12,045 nt of DNA from the NCBI GenBank assembly GCA_036389105.1, contig DASVQK010000150.1, positions 1-12,045 on the forward strand, read 5' to 3'. The stretch is from AC-37 sp036389105. GTDB lineage: Bacteria > Actinomycetota > Thermoleophilia > Solirubrobacterales > Thermoleophilaceae. This document shows, piece after piece, positions 5,842-12,045 of this stretch; the stretch's first letter is position 1; each line of letters begins with the position of its first letter. The translations under genes were made by a program, and so were the position numbers. The notes below the pieces were generated by a model. It had not been told where the DNA came from and ran no database searches. It worked only from the letters and a program-made list of their open reading frames with translations.

Positions 5842-6546
5842 ATGAAGATCCGTTCCCTGGGCCTCGCGGTCCTCGCCATCGCTGCCACGGCGGCACCGGC
5901 CTCGGCGGCAAACGACCCGATCGAGGTGCACGTTCGCATCGAGGGCAAGACCAAGACCCTGTTCGACGGCACGGTCGCCACGCGCGGCCACGACATCGAC
6001 AGCGGCGACGGCAGCGGCCCGCACCGCTGCGACGGCACCAACAACCACGCGAACGCGACCGCCGGCCCGACCGTGTTCGCGGCGTTCGACGACGCCCGTG
6101 AGAAGGCCGACATCAGCTGGGCGGGCACATGGTTCCCGAGCTTCGAGGACTTCGGCATCGACCGCATCGGCCCCGACTCGAGCGACAACGCGAACGGCCG
6201 CTACTGGGGCCAGGTCGTCAACTACAGGGACACCGACCTGGGCGGCTGCCAGCAGCAGATCGAGTCGACCGACGACGTCCTGTTCGCCTACGACTCGTTC
6301 TCCAAGCCCAAGCTCCACCTGACCGGGCCGAAGAGGGCGGAGGCCGGCAGGACGATCCTCGTGAAGGTCGTCGACGGCCAGGCCGGCAAGGCGTTCAAGG
6401 GCGCGCGGGTGGCCGGTCACAAGACCAACGGCAAGGGTCTCGTGCGCGTCCGCTTCCGGCACGCCGGCGCCAAGCGCCTGAAGGCGACGGCGCCGAGCGC
6501 GGTGCGCTCGAACTCGCTGAGGGTGAAGGTGCGTGCCGCTAGCTAG
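5842..6546 (+). CDS. Secreted DUF4430/transcobalamin-C-like protein with C-terminal Ig-like domain
   Basis: This 234-residue protein carries an N-terminal signal peptide (MKIRSLGLAVLAIAATAAPASA, probable cleavage after A22). Residues about 26-150 match the DUF4430 layout: VHVRIEGKTKTLFDG, TVFAAFDDA, a middle segment FEDFGIDRIG, RYWGQVVNY and a closing DDVLFAYD. One Cys near the start (HRCDG) and one near the end (GGCQQQ) could form a disulfide. Residues about 155-234 resemble a small beta-sandwich (ILVKVVDGQAGKAFKGARVAG, KATAPSAVRSNSLRVKV). In animal B12 carriers the DUF4430-like domain contacts corrinoid. Together with the riboswitch immediately upstream, this supports an extracytoplasmic B12-binding role, though binding is inferred. 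It is the first gene of the operon and overlaps the next by 14 nt. Confidence 0.8.
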   Translation: MKIRSLGLAVLAIAATAAPASAANDPIEVHVRIEGKTKTLFDGTVATRGHDIDSGDGSGPHRCDGTNNHANATAGPTVFAAFDDAREKADISWAGTWFPSFEDFGIDRIGPDSSDNANGRYWGQVVNYRDTDLGGCQQQIESTDDVLFAYDSFSKPKLHLTGPKRAEAGRTILVKVVDGQAGKAFKGARVAGHKTNGKGLVRVRFRHAGAKRLKATAPSAVRSNSLRVKVRAAS

Positions 6547-7264
6547 GGCGCTCGCGCTCGTCCCGGTGGGGCTCGCGGCGGCGGCGGTCGCCGCCGCGGC
6601 CCCTCCCGCGGGCGCGGCCACCCCGATCGTCAGGCAGCTGGTGGCGTTCGACGGCGGCAACGTTCTCCAGACGACGGCCGTCAAGGCTCGCAGGACGCAC
6701 GTGAAGGTGGCCGGCAGGCGCTGCACCGTGGGCGCGGGGACGCCGTTGGCCGCGCTGCTGCTCAGCCACCCGCCCAAGCTCAGGCTGCGCGACTACGGCT
6801 CGTGCGGCAAGCGGGCGAGCGACGCCGGAAGCCTGTACGTGAAGTCGATCGGCGGCGATGCCGCGAAGGGGATCGACGGCTGGGTCTACAAGGTGGGCGA
6901 CAGGCTGGCCACGGCCGGCGCGGGCGACCCCAGCGGCCCGTTCGGCAACGGCCGGCTGAAGACGGGGAAGCGCGTCACGTGGTTCTACTGCCACATGAAC
7001 GCGGCCAGGCACAGCTGCCAGCCCACGCTGGTGCTGCACGCCCTGCCGTCGGACCCCGGCAGGCTGCGCGTGCACGTGGCCGCGTACGACGACCGCGGGA
7101 AAGGCCGCTCCGCCTCCGGCGCGACCGTGCACGTCGGCGCCGCCACCGCCACGACCGACGCCAGCGGGGACGCCACGCTGCCGCTGGCTCCGGGCCGCTA
7201 CCTCGCCCACGCCGAGCGCTCGGGCTCGATCCGCTCCTTCGACGAGGACGTGGACGTCCGCTGA
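6533..7264 (+). CDS. Second secreted DUF4430-like protein
   Basis: This 243-residue protein starts with GTG at 6533, after GAAGG (6525-6529), inside the previous gene. A signal peptide ends near AGA-28. Residues about 33-165 form a DUF4430-like domain: LAALLLSHPPKLRLRDYG, LYVKSIGGDAAKGIDGWVYKVGD, then a GKRVTWFYCH strand. Four cysteines (RRC, GSC, FYC, HSC) could make two disulfides. Residues about 178-243 resemble a carboxypeptidase-regulatory-like beta domain (ASGATVHVGAATATTDASGD, GRYLAHAERSGS). It is extracytoplasmic, likely a paralogous corrinoid-binding module of the same uptake system. TGATG couples it to the next gene. With no anchor it may be released or held by partners. Confidence 0.8.
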   Translation: MPLARALALVPVGLAAAAVAAAAPPAGAATPIVRQLVAFDGGNVLQTTAVKARRTHVKVAGRRCTVGAGTPLAALLLSHPPKLRLRDYGSCGKRASDAGSLYVKSIGGDAAKGIDGWVYKVGDRLATAGAGDPSGPFGNGRLKTGKRVTWFYCHMNAARHSCQPTLVLHALPSDPGRLRVHVAAYDDRGKGRSASGATVHVGAATATTDASGDATLPLAPGRYLAHAERSGSIRSFDEDVDVR

Positions 7265-8226
7265 TGCACCGCCGCCCGCCGCCCGCCGTGCGTGCCGCCG
7301 TCGCGGCGACGCTGGCGCTGGGGCTCGCGCTCGCGGTGGCCGGCTGCGGGTTCGGCAAGGGCGACGCGCTGAAGGGCGGCGCACGCTTGGACCTGACGCG
7401 GAACTTCGGCCACACGCTCGAGGACTCCGCCAAGGTCACCCAGGTCCACGAGAGCGACACCGTCATGCGCTTCCTCCGGGCAGCGCACAGCAAGGTCGAG
7501 ACGCGCTACGGCGGCAACTTCGTCCAGTCGATCGACGGGCTGTCCGGCGACCGCTCGGCCCGGCGCGACTGGTTCTACTACGTCAACGGCGTCGAGGCCG
7601 ACGTGGGCGCGCAGGACTACGACCTCTCGCCCGGCGACCGGATCCAGTGGGACTACCACAGCTGGCGCGCCACGATGCGGGTGCCCGCGACGGTGGGCGC
7701 CTTCCCGGAGCCGTTCGTCCACGGCTACCGCGGGCGGCGGCTGCCGGTGCGCGTCGAGTGCGAGCGTGCCGGGTCGGCCGTGTGCCGCGACGTGACGAGC
7801 AAGCTGGCCGACGCCGGCGCGTTGGCCAGCGGGGCCGCGCTCGGGGCGGGGAGCGGGAAGGAGGCGGCGCGCGTGCTCGTGGGCCGCTGGCGTGCGCTGC
7901 GCGAGCTGATCGCCGCCCGGCCGCTCGCCGAGCCGCCGTCGAAGAGCGGGGTGTTCGCGCGCTTCGCCGGCTCTGGCGCGGGGACGCTCCAGCTGCTGGA
8001 CGACGGCGGCGGGGTGGCGCGGTCCGCGCCGGCCGGCACCGGCCTCGTGGCCGCGCGCAGGCCCGAGGACCAGGGGCCCGTGTGGCTCGTGACCGGCGTC
8101 GACGACGCGGGCGTGGCGCGCGCGGCCGGCGCGCTGTCGGAGGAAGCGCTGACGGACGCCTTCGCCGTGGCGGTCACCCCGACGGCCACGGTCAAGCTCC
8201 CGGTCGTCGAGGGCGGCGGCGGATGA
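7264..8226 (+). CDS. DUF4430 lipoprotein of the B12 operon
   Basis: This 320-residue protein has a lipoprotein signal peptide with lipobox VAGC (Cys28), so it is anchored outside the cytoplasmic membrane. Residues about 60-138 are the clearest DUF4430 domain of the window: TVMRFLRAAH, GGNFVQSIDGL, RRDWFYYVNGVEADVGAQDY and LSPGDRIQWDYHSW. The family is named for the C-terminal domain of transcobalamin and intrinsic factor. The remaining 180 residues are Ala/Gly-rich with an alternating hydrophobic pattern (GPVWLVTGVDDAGVARAAGAL) and are not recognised. Its place directly before the T component, with an ATGA overlap, points to a membrane-tethered substrate-capture role. Corrinoid binding is inferred. 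Confidence 0.85.
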   Translation: MHRRPPPAVRAAVAATLALGLALAVAGCGFGKGDALKGGARLDLTRNFGHTLEDSAKVTQVHESDTVMRFLRAAHSKVETRYGGNFVQSIDGLSGDRSARRDWFYYVNGVEADVGAQDYDLSPGDRIQWDYHSWRATMRVPATVGAFPEPFVHGYRGRRLPVRVECERAGSAVCRDVTSKLADAGALASGAALGAGSGKEAARVLVGRWRALRELIAARPLAEPPSKSGVFARFAGSGAGTLQLLDDGGGVARSAPAGTGLVAARRPEDQGPVWLVTGVDDAGVARAAGALSEEALTDAFAVAVTPTATVKLPVVEGGGG

Positions 8227-9101
8227 GCCTGATCCCGGTGTACCGCCACCGCGCGACGCCGCTGCACGCCGCGCGCGCGGGCGTCGGTCTGTCGCTGTGC
8301 GGCGCGTTCCTGCTCGTGGCCGTCCTGTTCTCCAACCCGATCGTGCTGGCGGGGGCGCTGGTGGGCCTGGCGGCCGCCGCCACGGGCGCCGGAGCGTGGG
8401 AGCAGCTCCGGCGGGCGGCACGGCTGGCGGTGCCGCTGGCGCTCCTGCTCGTGGCGATCAACGCGCTCGTGTACCGCGAGGGCGAGACCGTGATCTTCCG
8501 CGGCGGCGACGTGCTGGGGCGGCGGCTGGACGTGACGCTCGAGGCCGTGGCCGCGGGGGGCGCCGCGGCGCTGCGGGTGCTCGTGGTAGCCGCGGTGTTC
8601 GCGCTCTACAGCGCCGCGCTCGACCCCGACGAGGTGCTGCGGCTGCTCCGGCGCTTCTCCTACCACTCCGCGCTCACCGGCTCGCTGGCGACGCGGCTGA
8701 TCCCGGTCCTCCACCGCGATGCCCAGCGCATGGTGGAGGCGGCCCGCTGCCGGCCGGACCCGCCGCGCCGCTCGCGCGTGGTGCTGGCCACGCTCGGACG
8801 CTCGCTGGACCGCGCGATCGACGTGGCGGCCGCGCTCGAGGTGCGGGGCTACGCGCGGGCGCGGCCGGCCGCGCCGATGCGGCGGTCGTGGTCGCGGCAC
8901 GACGTGCGGATCGCCGCGGTGGCGGCGCTCGTGGCCGCGGTGGCCGTTGGCGCGCGCGTCGGCGGGCTCGGCGGCTTCGAGGCCTATCCGACGCTGTCGG
9001 TGGCCGCGGGGCCGGCCGACCTGACGCTGGCCGCCGCGCTCGCCCTGGCGGGCGCGCTGCCGGCTGCGGGCACGCGCGCCCGGCTGGGGGTGGCGTCGTG
9101 A
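8223..9101 (+). CDS. ECF transporter T component (EcfT/CbiQ family)
   Basis: This 292-residue transmembrane coupling protein of an energy-coupling factor importer has hydrophobic spans at about 20-38, 40-57, 66-83, 112-131, 229-245 and 267-282. The long cytoplasmic helical region carries the two family coupling motifs: SLATRLIPVLHRDAQRMVEAARCRP (about 154-178) and IDVAAALEVRGY (199-210). The classical Ala-Arg-Gly reads CRP in the first and VRG in the second, a mild departure. It transmits ATPase motion to the S component. ATG 8223 overlaps the lipoprotein stop as ATGA, and the end overlaps the ATPase start as GTGA. B12 is the expected cargo because of the operon riboswitch. Confidence 0.88.
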   Translation: MSLIPVYRHRATPLHAARAGVGLSLCGAFLLVAVLFSNPIVLAGALVGLAAAATGAGAWEQLRRAARLAVPLALLLVAINALVYREGETVIFRGGDVLGRRLDVTLEAVAAGGAAALRVLVVAAVFALYSAALDPDEVLRLLRRFSYHSALTGSLATRLIPVLHRDAQRMVEAARCRPDPPRRSRVVLATLGRSLDRAIDVAAALEVRGYARARPAAPMRRSWSRHDVRIAAVAALVAAVAVGARVGGLGGFEAYPTLSVAAGPADLTLAAALALAGALPAAGTRARLGVAS

Positions 9102-10699
9102 GCGGAGCGATCCTCTCGGCGCGCGGCTTCGGCTATCGCTACCCCGACTCGCCGCGCGCCGCCCTGGCCGACCTGACCCTGGAGATCGCCCCGGGGTCGT
9201 TCGTGGTCGTGGCCGGCGGCTCCGGCTCCGGCAAGTCCACCCTGCTGCGCGCCGCGTGCGGGCTGGTCCCGCACTTCCACGGCGGCCGGGCGACGGGCGA
9301 GCTCGACGTGGCGGGACTGAGCGTGCGCGAGGCGGGGCCGAGCGAGCTGTCGCAGGTGTGCGGCACCGTCTTCCAGGACCCCGAGTCGCAGCTGGTGATG
9401 GGCAGCGCCCGCGGCGAGATCGCGCTGGCGCTGGAGCATCGCGGCGAGCCGTCCGGCGCGGTGGCGCGCGGGGTGGAGGAGGCGGCGCTGGCTCTGGGCA
9501 TCGCTGACCTCCTGGACCGCCGGCTCGAGTCGCTGTCGGGCGGCGAGCAGCAGCGGGTGGCACTGGCCGCCGCCCTGGCGGGCCGTCCCGCGCTGCTGGT
9601 GCTGGACGAGCCCACGTCGCAGCTCGATCCCGTGGCCGGGGACGAGCTGGTCTGGCTGCTTCGCCGCCTGAACGAGGAGTGGGGCACCGCCGTGCTGCTG
9701 GCCGAGCACCGGCTGGAGCGCTGCCTGCCCGCGGCGGACCGCGTGATCGCGCTCGAGGACGGCCGCCTGGCGCACGACGCCCCTCCCGCCGGGTTCCTGG
9801 CGTGGGCCGCGGCGGAGCGCCCCGCGCTGGCCACGCCCGCGGCGCGGATGTTCGCCCGCGCCGGGCTCGCGCCGCTCCCGGTCACGGTGCGGGAGGCGCG
9901 CGACCGGCTGCGCGGCGCGGGCCTGCTGCCTGCGACGCCGGACATGCCCCGGGCCCCGGCGTCACCGCCCCAGCGACGCCGCCCCTTCGCCCGCCGCGCG
10001 CCCGCCGCCCTCGAGCTTCGCGGCGTCTGGCACGAGCTGCGCGACGGGCCGGCGATCCTGCGCGGCATCGACCTTCGCCTGGAACCGGGCGAGCGCGTGG
10101 TGCTGATGGGGCGGAACGGCGCGGGTAAGAGCACGCTGCTCCGCCACGCCAAGGGCCTGCTGGAGCCGACACGCGGCAAGGTCGCGCGCGCGGGCGAGGT
10201 GGCGCTGCTGATGCAGAACCCGGGCGACTACCTGATCCACGAGCGCGCCGACCAGGAGGTGGACGCCGCCGGGCTGGCCGCCGCCGGGCTCTCGGGGCGC
10301 GGCGCCGCGGACCCGCGCGACCTGTCCGGCGGCGAGCGCCAGCGCCTGGCCCTGGAGATCGTGCTGGCGGGCGCGAGCCCGGCGGGGGTGTGTCTGGACG
10401 AGCCCACCCGCGGGATGGACCGCGGCTGGAAGGCGGACCTGGCGCGCCGCTTGGCGGCGCTGGCCGACGGCGGCTGCGCGGTGCTGGTGGCCACGCACGA
10501 CACGGAGTTCGCAGCCGAGCTGGCCGACCGCGTGGTGCTGCTCGGGCAGGGCGACGTGATCGCCGACGGGCCGGTGGCCGAGGTGCTGACCGGCGGCTGG
10601 CACTTCAGCACCGAGGTCGCGCGCGTGCTGGGCGGCGCGGGCGGCGCCCTGACTCCCGAGCGCGGCGCCGAGACGCTTCGCAGGGAGCTGGTGTCGTGA
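9098..10699 (+). CDS. ECF transporter ATPase, two ABC domains fused (EcfA1-EcfA2 type)
   Basis: This 533-residue protein carries two complete nucleotide-binding domains that power the importer. Domain 1 has Walker A GGSGSGKST (40-48), Q-loop Q93 (VFQDPE), signature LSGGE (146-150), Walker B LLVLDE (166-171) and switch H204. Domain 2 has Walker A GRNGAGKST (338-346), Q373 (LMQNP), signature LSGGE (409-413), Walker B VCLDE (431-435) and H467. A Pro/Arg-rich linker (about 262-303) joins them. Both sites appear catalytically complete. In many genomes these are two separate genes. The GTG at 9098 overlaps the T component stop; the same frame is open for 800 bp upstream, but that is a shadow. The stop overlaps the S component start. 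Confidence 0.95.
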   Translation: MSGAILSARGFGYRYPDSPRAALADLTLEIAPGSFVVVAGGSGSGKSTLLRAACGLVPHFHGGRATGELDVAGLSVREAGPSELSQVCGTVFQDPESQLVMGSARGEIALALEHRGEPSGAVARGVEEAALALGIADLLDRRLESLSGGEQQRVALAAALAGRPALLVLDEPTSQLDPVAGDELVWLLRRLNEEWGTAVLLAEHRLERCLPAADRVIALEDGRLAHDAPPAGFLAWAAAERPALATPAARMFARAGLAPLPVTVREARDRLRGAGLLPATPDMPRAPASPPQRRRPFARRAPAALELRGVWHELRDGPAILRGIDLRLEPGERVVLMGRNGAGKSTLLRHAKGLLEPTRGKVARAGEVALLMQNPGDYLIHERADQEVDAAGLAAAGLSGRGAADPRDLSGGERQRLALEIVLAGASPAGVCLDEPTRGMDRGWKADLARRLAALADGGCAVLVATHDTEFAAELADRVVLLGQGDVIADGPVAEVLTGGWHFSTEVARVLGGAGGALTPERGAETLRRELVS

Positions 10700-12045
10700 G
10701 CTGGCAGATGGCCGCCGTGGCCGTGCTGGTGCTCGCGCTGGTGAGCGGGTTCGTCTGGTACGAGCGCACGCGCCCGCCGTCGCGCGTGCTGGCGCTGGTG
10801 GCCGCCCTGGCCGCGCTGGCGGTGGTGGGCCGGATCGCGTTCGCGCCACTGCCCAACGTGAAGCCGGCCACCACCGACGTGATCCTGTTCGCCGGCTACG
10901 CGCTGGGCGGGGCGCCCGGGTTCGCCGCGGGGGCGATCGCCGCGCTGATCTCCAACTTCTTCTTCGAGCAGGGCTCCTGGACGCCGTGGCAGATGGCCGG
11001 CTGGGCGCTGGTGGGCGTGGGCGGCGCGGCGCTGGCGAGGGTTGCCGGGCGCGACCTTGGCCGCTGGCCCCTGGCGCTGGCGTGCGGGCTCGCGGGCCTG
11101 GCGTTCGGGGCGGTGATGGACACCTACCAGTGGACGCTGGCCGCGCGCCAGGACCTGCCCACGTGGATCGCGGTGTCGGGCACGTCGCTGCCCTACAACA
11201 TGGCCCACGCGATTGGCAACTTCGCCTTCTGCCTGGCGCTGGGGCCGGCGTTCGTGCGCGCCCTGGCGCGCTACCGGCGGCGGTTCGAGGTCCACTGGCC
11301 GGCGGCGGCCAGGGCGGCGGCGGCCTCGCTGGCGGCGCTCGCATTCGTCGGGGCGCTCGCGCTGGCGCCCGCGCGCGCCGGCGCGTCCACCACCGGCCGC
11401 GCGCTGTCCTACCTCAGGACGTCGCAGAACTCCGACGGCGGCTTCGGGGCCGTGCCCGGCGCGTCGTCCAACCAGCTCTACACGGGCTGGGCGGCGCTGG
11501 GGATGGCGGCCGCGGGACGCAGCCCCGCGGAGCCGGGGAAGGGCGGGCGCTCTGCCATCGACTACATGCGCGCGCGCGCCGGCGGCCTCGACGACATCGG
11601 CGAGCTGGAGCGCACGATCCTCGTGCTGCGCGCGGGCGGCGTCTCACCGCGGAGCTTCGCCGGCCGCGACCTGGTCCGCGAGCTCCTGAGGGGCCAGCGC
11701 GGCGACGGCTCCTTCGAGCGGCTCGTGAACCACACGGCGTTCGGCGTGCTCGCGCTGCGCGCGGCCAAGGTGTCGGGCGGCCCGGTGGGCCGGGCGGCGT
11801 CCTGGCTCGCGAAGCGGCAGAACGGCGACGGCGGCTTCGGCTTCGCCCCGCACGCCGCCAGCGACGTCGACGACACGGGCGCGGCGCTCCAGGCGCTGGC
11901 GGCCGCCGGCAGGCGCGGCAAGCGCCTTACGCGCGCGGTGGGCTTCCTGCGGCGGACCCAGAACGGCGACGGCGGGTTCGGGCAGTACTCGGAGTCCGCC
12001 TCCAACGCGCAGTCGACCGCGTGGGCCGTCCAGGGCATGGTGGCC
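10696..12045 (+). CDS. ECF S component fused to an extracytoplasmic alpha/alpha-toroid (transcobalamin-like) repeat domain; 3' partial
   Basis: GTG 10696 overlaps the ATPase stop, and 450 residues are seen before the window ends. Residues about 1-200 are a hydrophobic ECF substrate-binding component with about six spans. They include the stretch GRIAFAPLPNVKPATTDVI, then NFFFEQGSWTPWQMAGWALVG, features shared with CbrT-like S components. Residues about 205-231 form an extra span ending ALAPARAGAS, like a signal anchor, which puts the rest outside. From 236 a repeat domain carries QNSDGGFG (244-251), QRGDGSF (334-340), QNGDGGFG (375-382) and QNGDGGFG (422-429), plus DVDDTGAAL (390-398). These are prenyltransferase/squalene-cyclase-type helical repeats, the fold of the intrinsic factor/transcobalamin N-terminal barrel. 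A fused B12 receptor plus permease is inferred. Confidence 0.85.
   Translation, partial: MSWQMAAVAVLVLALVSGFVWYERTRPPSRVLALVAALAALAVVGRIAFAPLPNVKPATTDVILFAGYALGGAPGFAAGAIAALISNFFFEQGSWTPWQMAGWALVGVGGAALARVAGRDLGRWPLALACGLAGLAFGAVMDTYQWTLAARQDLPTWIAVSGTSLPYNMAHAIGNFAFCLALGPAFVRALARYRRRFEVHWPAAARAAAASLAALAFVGALALAPARAGASTTGRALSYLRTSQNSDGGFGAVPGASSNQLYTGWAALGMAAAGRSPAEPGKGGRSAIDYMRARAGGLDDIGELERTILVLRAGGVSPRSFAGRDLVRELLRGQRGDGSFERLVNHTAFGVLALRAAKVSGGPVGRAASWLAKRQNGDGGFGFAPHAASDVDDTGAALQALAAAGRRGKRLTRAVGFLRRTQNGDGGFGQYSESASNAQSTAWAVQGMVA

Noticed and set aside
8297..9097. N-terminal extension of the ATPase frame upstream of 9098
   Set aside because: It is Arg/Gly-rich nonsense overlapping the T component gene. 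The ABC domain begins right after the GTG at 9098.
7725..9563. Very long minus-strand open frame (612 residues)
   Set aside because: It is antisense to the lipoprotein, T component and ATPase genes and is low complexity (Arg/Pro/Gln/His-rich). The plus-strand genes carry clear motifs.
9962..11344. Minus-strand open frame across the ATPase and S component
   Set aside because: It is low-complexity Arg/Pro/Ala sequence without motifs; a shadow of the coding strand.
10696..12045. Class II terpene cyclase
   Set aside because: The QxxDGGFG repeats and DVDDT suggest it, but the domain is fused to an ECF S component under a B12 riboswitch, so a binding role is more likely.
1..12045. CRISPR array, insertion sequence or transposase
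   Set aside because: No regularly spaced short repeats, no transposase motifs, and no IS-like terminal inverted repeats were seen.

Overview
The window is very GC-rich DNA with GTG and ATG starts, stop/start overlaps of the ATGA and GTGA type, and long spurious antisense frames. This suits a high-GC actinobacterium. Gene style and an ECF operon of this type suggest Thermoleophilia/Solirubrobacterales, but that placement is inference.

Left part (1-2830, + strand). After a possible gene tail (3-86) comes an XRE/MmyB-type regulator (141-950). It has a perfect palindrome beside its promoter and is translationally coupled to a small four-helix membrane protein (947-1372). Next are a Ca-loop FG-GAP/VCBS-type protein with a near-identical tandem duplication (1540-2274) and a VOC/glyoxalase-fold protein (2390-2830).

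Middle part (2831-5564, - strand). An intact tRNA-Glu(CTC) lies at 5492-5564. The last 20 nt of this tRNA plus 2 nt recur exactly at 2953-2974, next to a strong hairpin. The 2,537-bp unit between the copies looks like a small island integrated at the tRNA 3' end. It holds only two coupled genes, an NAD-dependent sugar-nucleotide epimerase/dehydratase and a protein with flavin-reductase-like halves; no integrase is visible.

Right part (5635-12045, + strand). A clear cobalamin (B12) riboswitch leads a tightly overlapping operon. It encodes two secreted proteins and one lipoprotein with DUF4430/transcobalamin-C-like domains, an ECF transporter T component, a fused double ECF ATPase, and an ECF S component. 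The S component continues through an extra membrane anchor into an extracytoplasmic alpha/alpha-toroid repeat domain and runs off the window. Animal intrinsic factor and transcobalamin consist of an alpha/alpha barrel plus a DUF4430-like beta domain, and this operon encodes both halves under B12 control beside a complete ECF importer. The reading offered is a B12 capture-and-import system: the beta proteins and the toroid bind corrinoid outside the membrane and hand it to the S component, and the T/ATPase module drives uptake. This is the most interesting part of the window.
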